Part shown: piece after piece, positions 37,501 to 49,500 of the stretch
Numbering within the stretch: position 1 is the first letter of the stretch
Layout: the number at the start of each line of letters is the position of its first letter
Assembly (NCBI GenBank): GCA_032622095.1
Contig: CP136061.1
Location: 35,845,797 to 35,909,796, forward strand
Source of the DNA: Siphonodentalium dalli
Lineage: Eukaryota; Mollusca; Scaphopoda; Gadilida; Siphonodentaliidae
Reading direction: 5' to 3'
Length of the DNA: 64,000 nucleotides
Program-made: the position numbers and the translations under genes
The notes under the pieces: generated by a model
Told to the model about the DNA's origin: nothing
Databases searched by the model: none
What the model saw: only the letters and a program-made list of their open reading frames with translations

Positions 37501-40500
37501 ATTTTCTTAGCATCATCTGACAGATGTGTCCCAGCTTTATATCGTTGAACCTTGAGTTCATAGTCCCAAATGGAACATGAACGATCCATTGCAACATGTG
37601 AACCTTGACAGTTTGAAATTTTTTAAAGATTCCTACAATCCTTATGCTTATGACCAGAAACAGAACATCGTGCACATACGGTTTCTTTAACTTTACAATG
37701 TTCCTGGTCATGGCCATCCCCATGGCATTTAAAACATCGCAATGGGTTTGGAGGAACACATATGCTTAAATCCATCTTCATATACCCAACCTTCAATGTC
37801 GGTGGATGTTCGCACCGATTGAAGGTCAGAAGATAACTATTTAAAGGAACGTTTTGTCCATCAACGGTCTTTCTAAATCTACGGATTTCTGTAACTGCCC
37901 GTGTAGCTTGAATTTTTCTTGAACATTCGATCAGAATAGAGCCACTTAGTGGTCAGTTCGTGATCGGTTTGGCATATTTTATTTGTCCGGCTATGCTTTG
38001 TAGCGTTTTATCAATAACAAAAAACAGCCATTCTGATCAAAACCAAATACCAAGTACTGAGGATAGACCTCAGCATCAGTGGAACTTAACGGGACCATCT
38101 TACGTTTTTGTTTGTTTTAAGTTGCCACATGAAAAGCAGATAATCGACAACCAACTAACCCAGCAGCCGCCTCGGACAACCCTTCGAATTATGATCGGGC
38201 CAAAGACTGGTACATACCTGAAGCGGTGACCCGTTTAGCCACTACATATATCAGCCTCCCCGCGGTATCTCCCCACAGTGAGTCAGGCGTGAACAATACA
38301 AGAATGAAACATTTAACAGTCATAAAGACGAAATGCAAAGAAAAATGACACGAAAGAAACATACATGAAAAACAAAGCACACCAGAAACGAAATAGAACA
38401 GATGGCAGAAATGTAAATGAAACACTGTGGAGAGGCGTGACTAGCCGATTGATTGAGTCGGTCAACTCAACCACCCGCCTTGATGAGATGTAAGACCAAA
38501 GCGGGGACATGAGCTGTATTCGCAGGTCGATGCCTCACGTGACACGGCCGCCCTAGTACGCACATGACTCCTACCCCACACCTCATGGGATGCACCCACA
38601 GCAAACAGGGTGCCACATTAGGGGATTCTTACCACTCGCAGTGGGTCAGTAGGCCTATTCTGCCCCGGGCCCACACGGGACACAAAACTACGTGTTGCTT
38701 CTTCGTATACAAATAAATCGCATGACAATGATCGTATAGGGATATTACAGTCTAACATGTATATATCCAAATAAATAAGGGTGTGCACTCACAGATAAAC
38801 GTAGGGAAATGGTAAAGAAAAAGGTGTTTCACTCCAATGGCTGCTATTATGACACAGCCGTGGTACCATTCAGTCTGATGGATTGGACATGTTATCATGT
38901 TGTCCTTCGTGGAAGTTACAGATGCGTGTATATCACTTATATCACAGTATCATTATATAGTATATATCTATATGCTGCCTTGGCTAGAATGTCGATACCT
39001 AATTTATCGAGGTGTTGTCTTTTGAACATCAAGTAGGACTATTGACCTAGTCCACAGGCCGAGATCAATACACGGCTTGCTGTTTGAAGGCAGGCATGTG
39101 TTTTATTATTTATGCTCTATATCATATTACAGGGACACGAACAAGCGCGTGGGAAGTGATTGACACGAACACTTGATTGATGGTCCGACGAATTTATTTC
39201 GCCTCTGGTTGATAATAATGCAGCCTTGATGAGTGTGGAATATTCGATTAAATAATAATAAGTACCTTTGGAATTTAGAGGTTCTGATTGAATATAACCT
39301 TGTTGATACATTGATGTTATCCATTCGTGGGTGGAAACCGCGCGCCAACCACGACGTCAGCTGGCGGGTAAATAGTTCGCTGACTATATTAATATAATGT
39401 GAATCGTACGTGACACGTAGTGGAGCAACCACACATGATTGCCTTGTTTAGGCGACATAACGCTAAGAATAATTTATGTAACATCATGCAGTGGTCACGA
39501 CGGAGACGACATTCCAACTTGACAAGACATGTAAAATCTTGTCTGGATTCTCGTCATGACTTCTTCATTTTTCGTTTTCATTAAGCGAACCAACGAAATT
39601 GGTCTAAATGAAATTAATAGACCTACATCACATGTGAATTATTCGTAAGTTGTGAAGTAGTTACTTTCATTTTTATCGCGATGCTTCATTTCCAATTCCG
39701 CGTTTTTTGCAATCTCCACACGGTTGCTAACCGGAATTCACGTGACAATTTCTCCAAAATCTATACCCGCGATCTTGAAAAATCACTGATGGACATAGAA
39801 AAAAATATATGACGTCATTCACCTGCCTTAGGTATAAGCACCCTTGGTGGTTGCTATAACCCGGGCGTTAGTTCGTTTGTCACAATTCTCGCCTCGCACC
39901 AACCGTGACGTCATCAGGCGGGTAATATTTCGAAGAATATAGCCTTGGCGATAGTTTGCTTACCAGAATGGTCAAAACTACTACTATCTGACACGCGCTT
40001 CGTCCAATCAAAAGAAAGTATGATCCTCTGCGAATTTTACGTATATAATAATTCTGGTCAATCTGAATTTTCAGTTACTTCTGGAAAACGGAGCAGACAT
40101 ATATGGCAAAAACGAAGAGGAACACACACCTACTCATTTAGCAGCTAAACACGGAACGACAAAGTGAGTTCTAACATATTATGGCTATAAATATCGAAAC
40201 AGGCTATAAGTGGAAAATCAGTTTTCGCAACGATTGATCACTCATTAACTCATTCAGTGCCAGGTTTCCTGGGGGAAACGGATGGCTGAGTTCCAGGTTT
40301 CCTGGGGGAAAAGCTATCATTTACACTAACTAGATATTTACTTTGATTATTCAATATTGGAAAGAATTGAATTGACAGCAAACATTGATAGTATAGGCCG
40401 TACTCAAGAAGTTCTTTAAAAGTCCAATTCCGGTAATACAGGTTCATCACAGCTCCAAACTTTCACGTTGCCATGGCAACGAATACTTCAAATTAACACC

Positions 40501-43500
40501 GATTGTATGAAATTACAAATGTGTTGTTTTATGTGGCCATCTAACTAATATATTCTGTGTAGTTTTAGGCATTAATTTTGATGATGGAATAACATAGCAT
40601 TATGTTATGGCAAAGATCGGAATTGGGGGGGGGGGGGGGGTGATTAGTGAGACCTAACGAATTTTCTAAATGGGATGACGTTTACAATAACCGATTTCCA
40701 AGAAAAGCAAATGGCAAAACTGAAAACAATTTGAAAATCAATTGTGTCCGTTCTAAAGGCCTACAACAATCGTACTTTCGCTGTGTGGCGTATACTGTAG
40801 TTCCCCGTTCATGCGGTACACGTAGCTACATGTATGGCGACAATGACACAAATTTGGGCAATCAGAGTAACTCGGTGACAATTCAATCGAATTCAGCACA
40901 TCGAAAAACCCCTCACTACCAAATGTCCGTTCGATATCTTAAAACATGTAAGAGCAATATATTGACAATGTTTCCTGTAGTAATTTATCATTGTAATTTG
41001 GCGAACCCCTTACGGTACATATTTTGATTGACGTAATGTGTGCGTTGTCCAAATCGGTGTTCCTCGATCGTTTGGCGATAAACCAAGTGTTCTATGGATT
41101 AGGGCATGCCCGACTTGATAGTAATCGCCTTTTACGCAATCAAAATCGGTCTCCAATTAACAGATCTGGACGCTGTATACGTTGACCTCTTTTGAGAGTT
41201 TGAACTCTGCAAGACTTTAGTCACGCCCACAAAACACACAATTTTTCACCACCTATATTCAGGCGGCTCTATCTCCCGAATGCCTCAACGTACGGAGCTG
41301 CCCGATACGTCGTTTGAACGGAGATATCTTCGGCTACGCCATGGTTTACAAATTGGATCTACGCATGCGCGTATAAACATACCAGCCGCCACTCACCCCC
41401 CCCCCCGATGAAAATTATCTCAAGATGTGACTTGTAAGTGTTTTAAACATGTACACCAATAATGAAATTGTGAGTTTTTCGCACAGTAGAGCATGTTTTA
41501 AGCGAGATGTTCTGGGCGAAGTATATATACGTCGCCGGCAAATGGTTGGCGCTTTTCGGGCGACGTATATATATATATATACGTCGCCGGCACTGAATGA
41601 GTTAACACATTTTCACGAACAACGGGTGATCTGTTCTTAATTTGGAGAGGTACTTTGATAATAAAAAAAAGTGCACACGAAATACATTTGTAAGGGGAAT
41701 CTTCACAATGAGTTCAAAAAGGGATTTTGGTTGTTAGTAATTATCAGATAAGGTTCAAAATTACATTGCAAGTTGCAAATACTGCTCATGTGGAAATGGA
41801 GAAGAAAATGCCTTCCATTATTTCTTTGATTGTTGCCTACATTCGATCCCAAGAATTCGCCTATTGAATAAATTACTTCCTTATAATATTTACTCACTAA
41901 AAATTCTGCTATTTGGAGACCCTGCTCTACCCGATTGCGACAATGAAAATTTTTTCTTAGCTGTACAATCATTCATCCGTGAGACAAAACAAGATTCTAT
42001 TGACCAAGTCTAGCAAATGACTCAATCAAAGACGACTTTCAAATAATTCATATATAAACAAAAGACTGACTCGGGGGCGGGAAACGACCGGTGATATGTA
42101 CATGTATATAAGTTCAACTTGCCTTTGGTAGTCATGTTGCAATGCCATTATTCTTGATTTATTTTTCAGTGTAATAGCAAATGGGAGAGGAGGTACTCAT
42201 AAGTGAGTCAGCACTTGTCCTCCAATCCCATTGTCTATATAAAAATGTATGTATCATTTCCTATATGTGTTATTGAAATCAGACAAATAAATATGTTTAA
42301 ACTAAACTATCGGAAAATTCCCAAACGAGCTACTCGCGGGCGGATATCAATTATCAAAGTGTTAATTTACTGTCTAGCATCCATCCATTTCGAAGATATA
42401 GTGTCGGAGTGTAAATTTACTCGCTAGCATCCATCCATTTCGAAGATATAGTGTCGGAGTGTTAATTTACTCGCTAGCATCCATCCATTTCGAAGATGTA
42501 CATGTATAGTGTCGAAGTGTTACTTTACTGTTTAGCATACATCCATTTCGAAGATATAGTGTCGAAGTGTTACTTTACTGTTTAGCATACATCCATTTCG
42601 AAGATATAGTGTCGAAGTGTTACTTTACTGTTTAGCATACATCCATTTCGAAGATATATAGTGTCTAAGTGTAAACTTACGGTCTAGCATACAGCGACGC
42701 CATTTCGCAGATATAGTTAAAAACATCGATGATATATTTTAGCATACTGCGAGAAATTTTGAGTCGAGACAAACGAATTGTTCACAATGAAGATGAAGAT
42801 TCCAACACACCGCTTCACCTGGCGGCGACGTACGGGAACGTGAAAGCCTGCGAGATTCTGATTAAAATTGGAGCCGATGTCGCCGCGAGGTAAGAAATAT
42901 GTAGAGATGTCTCACCACTTACGGGGAGACGTACACAACTTGTGTACCAATCACCCTTGTCCTGCGTGTCTTATGTATTTAACCTTATTGTTTGTCATTC
43001 TTTGTATTTAACCCTTTACCCAACAAACCGGCCAAAACCGGCCAAATAAAGCTTCAACAGCCTAAAATATCTCCGGTCTGTCTCAATAGAACCATACAAA
43101 TATGGATATCATTGGAACCGGCTCCTTGACCACATTGTGATAGTTACAGTTATGCCCTGTGCCAATGCATTCTCTTATATATGCGAGTCGACCATAGGTC
43201 GCCTCGCATATATAAGAGAATGCATTGGCCTAAAAAAAAATCTTTTTTTAACACTTTTTACCATTTTTTCTTACATTCTTTAACAATTTTATAATTTTTA
43301 ATGTGTTAAGCCAATGCATTCTCTTATATATGCGAGGCGACCTATGGTCGACTCGCATATATAAGAGAATGCATTGGCACAGGGCCCTTCTGTTGGGTAA
43401 AGGGTTAAGTAATACCAGTGAAGTTCAATAAAATATGTCATCATCTCACCCTCATCCTTGGTCTTAGTTTCCAAAAACAGCAGTTGAAAATTTCAAACCG

Positions 43501-46500
43501 AAATTATGTTGAGATTGTTATCATAGTTTTATTTATATATAATGTTTTATTTCAGGCCTAAGTCGCCCATATAGTTATATATATATATGATTATAACAAA
43601 TCGGTTTATACGTAAATGACATTATTCCAATGTTTAAACAATTAAAGCAATATTGCCTTTAAAATACTATTTTCGGATTGCAACAATCTCTCACGAAAAC
43701 CATGTACACATTTTCTTATTAACCCGGTCATACGCATACATTACATTCCACTCGCAAAAACAAAACCTTTCATACCCTATAAGTTTCCCGTAAGCATTAT
43801 TTAAACATACAATTAATTTCGAAAATTGTTTTTGGTGAAATTAACCCAAAGATGTGAGCAGTTTCTTTCGATATTCAATCATGTGCGTATTTGGCTGGAT
43901 ATAGAGACCAATATTAATATTACAATATAGTAAAATATGTATTTCCTATATTACTAGTAATCAAGGAACGTACAATGATTCCCAAATTATAACTTTAATG
44001 ATTCATTCCCATAGGAATTTTAACCAGTGGACACCTCTGGATTGTGTGGCCGCCAAAGGATGGGTCAAAACTGCTAAAGTGTTACTGGAGAACGACGCAC
44101 CTATCGAAGCCATGGACAAAATAAAGGTATACACATTCATGATGTTCCCATTTTCTAATTGAAAACAGAATAAGCCACAAAACGGCATTCTGGACAATCA
44201 TAATTTGGTCCCAATAGTTTCCAAAAACCATGGTGACAACTCGTTAAAATGAATTATTATACATGCATATAGCATAACGAATCATAACTTTGATATTCAG
44301 CGAGATCTGTTTACCATGCACTGTGCAATATAAAGCTAAATTTGCGACTGACATACCAAACACACCGATTATACTTGCATCATGTGAATTCGAAATGATT
44401 GCCGAATGGTTTGAATTAACTTAATTTTGAACTGCATGATATATACCATTATAGTTGCTAGAACTTTGAATTGCGAATTTATGGTAACCGGGACAAACTT
44501 AGATCATGCCATGAATTCCTACTCTAGCCAACGCCCGTATATATTATATTCCAGCAGTACAAAACCTGGCCACCTTTTTGAAGCTTTGACAGGGAACCTT
44601 ATAATGTCGAAAAAAATAACGCGGGGAATATATTTCTTAGTTATTATCTGTTCCTCAATAATATACTTCACTGTAGGTGAAGGTCCCGATCCGAAATTGC
44701 ACGATATTTAAGTGACTTTGTGAGCGATTTTGCTTTGCGTCGCTTACAAATATGGAATTTCTCCTGGGTTATAAATTCAATGTTTATTGCGATATCGGCT
44801 CACAAAAGTAACAGAAAAGCATGCAATCTCAAGCTGGGACCACCCCGTAATTGAAGTAGATTATTTAGCAACAAGTATTAACAAAGAAATATATTCCCTG
44901 CCTTATTTGTTCAGTGTTATAAAGTTCCCTGTCAGACCGGGTAGAACATAAAAAAGTTCCCAGGTTTTGTACTGGTGGAATATGATCTCTACGGGGTTCG
45001 CTAGAGTAGAGATTCATGGCCTGATCTAGGACAAACTATCATTTGTTCTCTTTGCAGACGACACCTTTACATTTAGCATGTCGTTTTGGACATCTGAGAA
45101 TGGTGAATCTCCTCATCGATTGGAAGGCTAGTGTCAGTCTACGGGATTCTACCGGGAATAACTCACTGGACATCGCCATAGAGTATGACAACGAGTATGT
45201 ATAGTGTACCATAGAGTATGACAACGAGTATGTATAGTGTACATAATGTGCACCCTATACGTATAACATATACATTGTCTACTAAAACACAAACATGTGT
45301 AAAGTCGAACATTCTAATTAAAAACAGAAATAGATCATAAAAAGTAATTCTTAACAATCATATTACAAGAACCAACGTGAATAGGCCAGATCACTCGTTG
45401 AAATAAATTAATATATATGTATATATCATAGCAAATCGTACTGTGCTCTTCAGCGAGATATGCTACTCCGGCACAATGCAGTATAAGTACATTACACATG
45501 TTGCATTACGCAATGTCTACTGAAACAAACATATATGTAAAATAACCAGTTGCACTCTTGCTTGAAGATCTATTCGCGAATCGATGCTACTCTTACCTAA
45601 CCTATTTGTCCCCCTAATCGGAGAACTATTATAATTAGCGTGTGTTCGTCTGGATTGTCATAATCATATCCCTTAGAAAATTCTAGGTCGGAATCCCACC
45701 TAAATCTCGCCGCGATCCCAACAAATCCCGCCCAAAAAAGTCCCGTTTATACCCCGGCAAAATTCCGCTACGATCCTGGAGTAAATCCCACCGGGATCCC
45801 AACCTAAATCCCACCGGGATCCCAACCTGAATTCTAAATTCCGACTAAAATCCCACCTGGATTCCGCCACTTGTGTTCTTGGTAATAACGTTCACAATAT
45901 TAATCAAAATTACATGAGATCTCGTATGTATTTCATATTTCAGTTATTCCCCAAGAAATTTCTTGATATTTGGCATGTAGTTCACAATTGAGAAATCACA
46001 TGTCAAGGTCGAATTTGGTCACAGTTCGTTGATATTTTACGGAGTTATGTCTCTTTATCGTGAGAAATCACAATTGTTTGGGTTGTCCGGATGCTAACTT
46101 GTTTGCTTTTCAATAAGATTATCTTGTATTGGACATTGTATTCTACCTGTAATGCTTGATATGAAACCGTCACTTCATCCACTAAAATTATTGAAGGCTA
46201 ATTATCCCACAAACAAACTTACTGGAACCGGAATGTTTTCATATTCGATGAAAAGTACAATCTAAAACATAACACATTAAATACCCCTCATGACAGTCAG
46301 ATACACTGAAACAGTATGTGTAATAGATAATTTGATAATTCACGACGAGTTGAATCACGATTACAAATATAATCATGTTGGTGTTTTATGCTAATAAATG
46401 TTATGTTGCAGGGAAGTCTATATTATGGACACGTGGTTACGAGGTTTGTGTGGTGAGTACCACGCATTGAAAATGGCCGAGGCGAGCGCAAACGTACACA

Positions 46501-49500
46501 AATATAATATATGAGGAACTAACACAAAACGTAGCATTTAGACTGTTATGAGCATGTGCTAGTTTATTTTAAAAACAAGTTGATACCTTATTTGTTTCGA
46601 AATGCACAGTTGTTTTCTATAACATTCTGACCAAAGTTGCCAGTCGGAGGTTCGTATAATACAGAATACAGATATACATCTGGAAAAATCCTTCGACTGA
46701 CAACTTTGGTCAGAATGTTAGAGCAAACAACCGTGAGTTTGGACACAAATGAGGAATCAGCTTATTTGAAAACTAGTATATCAAATGCTCGTAGCTGCCA
46801 AAATACTATGAAATTTATCATTATCCTAGTGTATTACCTTTTTCCTAGTTACTGGTCGCGTGTGAGATAGCCTCGACCATTTTGAATGCGTGATACTCAT
46901 CAACTCGAAACCACATGATTTCCCACCGTGTATAACTCGTGTACGAATATTGATATCTGGTCATTTCAGAAACATCGCCGATGCTATTATCCAATCAAAA
47001 TACTGGGAAGATGCGCTTCGAAACGAGTCGACGAATCCACAGAGTGGGATGCGAGACACTCCAATGAGAAGTCTCATCAAGAAAATGCCTTGTAGGTGTT
47101 TGTTAATGATATCTTTTATGTTATTTGAAAGGAAAGTGTATTGCATTCCTTATACCGTCTAACACAGTCATGTGATTTACATGTAGGTTAGGAAGCTTTA
47201 TATACGTTATAATGAATCTTTAATCACTTTCAAAATGCCAAACGGTTTTCCATAACATAAACGGTTATAACAAATAATATAGCATTATTAGAAAATTTAT
47301 AACATTAAACCAAAATGTCAAGCAAACATCACTTCAGGATTTTGTGACAGTGTTTTCTAATGGTTATATCTCTTAATGAGATATTCGGAACGCATTAAGC
47401 CAGATTCGGTTCTAGTGGAAGTTTACATTTAGAAACATGCGCACCGCTCATACCCCCGTAAAATGTGGCTTTCTGCAGATGTTTATGAATTGTTTGAGGT
47501 GGTTTAATTCGAAGGATATTTTAAACTGGCATTTGGATACCCTTCACCCAATTGTGGTTCCTGAGTACACCAAAGATCACTCACATCATATCATAAGTTG
47601 ACAGGGGTGGTCGTATTCTCCACGTTAACCCTTCCATGACTGAAGCTTCCTGACATTTTGCGGAAAAACCTTGTGCCAATGCATTCTCCCAGCGATATCG
47701 TTTCATTTCGGTGGTTCGCTCACGTGGCAATATATGTGTGTGCGTCTGGACATTTTGTCGTTTTCGGGGGTTTCCTCGTTTGGTGGGTTCCATTTCCTCC
47801 GCCCACTCTGTGTATTCCATCTGGGACTAATATAACATTAGTCCCATATTCCATACATACTCTTCCTTGCTATGCGGGCGAACTCCGATTTACGTTTGCA
47901 TTATATATATCGACAACGTTGTACGTTGCTTCAGGGGTCGCCGAGAAGGTGTTCAACAAATGTATGAAAATGGGAGCAGAAAAGAATCCTGAGCACCGAG
48001 ATTTTGAAGTTGAGTTCACCTACGAGTATCTCGATGACTCGTACTGTGACTGGCGGGAAAACGAAAGCTTGGATGGCTCAACGACAGGTAGGTTCTAAAC
48101 GTGTATGTGTAGTTTAGACTCACATATAATTAATACATAGTGTTTTAGTGTAACCCTGTATCTATTAAATGAAGTCTCCCGTCCAGTTATAAAAGTATAT
48201 ATTGGAATGGTCCATTATTAATTTTCTGGGGGTAAAGGGGAAATGAGCAGATGCAGACAGACAATATATAATATAAATGAAAATGTTTCTTATACATGGG
48301 TGGGAAATATGATATAATATAGGTTCAAACAAACGACCTTGAACTTATTACCTAAACATTTCCTAAGGGAATAAGTATTTAGTATAGAACTGGTTAAACA
48401 TATTTTAAAGCTAAACTCGGCTTCAGTGATTAGAGCACAAATTACAAAAGCTTATATTCGTTCCTCACCCAACATAATATCACACAATGATATTGATAAC
48501 AATACAGAAGACAGCATAAAACAAACACAAACTAAATACATACATTTGGAGATAGACCGTCTACCTTGTTCCACTGGCGTATGTTTGGCGTATATATGAC
48601 GTATATGTGACGTATGTTTCACATACATGTGACGAATGTCGTTGGTCTGTAAGCAGTAAATTGGCTCAGGGACTAATTTATTGTTAAATCGATGACAAAA
48701 CACCTCACATTATCTGCTTATATTAGGTAGATAATCTGCTTAGAATCATCTCATTTTGAATCGATAATGCCCTGAAAATTGGAGCGTTTTAGTCACATTA
48801 TCGACCTATAATGAGACGATTCTAAGCAGATTATGTGCGGACAATGAGACGAATAACCCAACTCACGACTTCTCAGGTGTGCGCTCTTTAACATGTGTGT
48901 TCACTGTGGCCCGCACCATAAAACTTAATAACGGGTATGAGTCCATTATCTGCTTATTTCAAAATCAAATTATGCACACATCATAGATCGATTATGTGCG
49001 TATTTGCGCATGGGTATCTTGCCCAACGAGCTCAATCTTAACTGCTCGGCCATATTTTCCGCTTTCGCACATACATCATATTCACGCACACTCTTAGAAC
49101 AGATGTGTATAACTTCTACATAATATGTTATATTTTATCTGAAACAAAATTATGTAGAAATGACATACATTTACAGTGTATGTGTCGGTGGAATTTCCTC
49201 AACGTTGAATATGAGTGAATATGCGAATATATTAGTTATGAGATGAGATGTGTTCTATCGGGGACACAAAACGCGTAAGGATTGATTGATTGATTGATTG
49301 ATTGAGGGTTTACCGTCGTTTTAACCGCTAGGCCATATCACGACCAAGAACAGAATCAGATATAAAAAAAAAAGATCATAGCGAAGCAACTGTGTAGCTA
49401 CATCAGATATTGGGTTTGATTAAAACAATGCAATGATGACCTATGTACAAATAAGAGCACATAAGAGGAACGTTTCCACTTGGAGTCTGGAATATAAATT

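Larger units (their letters stand above)
36634..40074 (+). other. intron 9 (phase 0)
   Basis: About 2.05 kb of minus-strand ORF1-only LINE starts almost at the donor. The rest (38700-40074) has no recognised element, though CGTGAC-rich words such as CAACCACGACGTCAGCTGGC (39347) and CAACCGTGACGTCATCAGGC (39900) recur twice. Confidence 0.8.
40164..42742 (+). other. intron 10 (phase 2)
   Basis: Filled by a 1.36-kb TTAA element, a LINE 3' fragment and a 50-bp tandem array that runs into exon 11. Confidence 0.85.
45195..46969 (+). other. intron 13 (phase 2)
   Basis: Contains the donor duplication, a degenerate AATCCCACCGGGATCCCAAC array at 45690-45870, about 550 bases of plain sequence and a fold-back MITE ending 37 bases before exon 14. 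Confidence 0.8.

Noticed and set aside
40647-41027. 126-codon frame inside the 1.36-kb TTAA element
   Set aside because: Too short for a piggyBac transposase and without the catalytic Asp pattern or Cys-rich tail; kept only as element interior.
47658-47934. N-terminal extension of the exon 15 frame (MRKNLVPMHS...)
   Set aside because: It lies upstream of a good acceptor and includes MITE-derived sequence; the spliced frame with exon 14 explains the conserved part.
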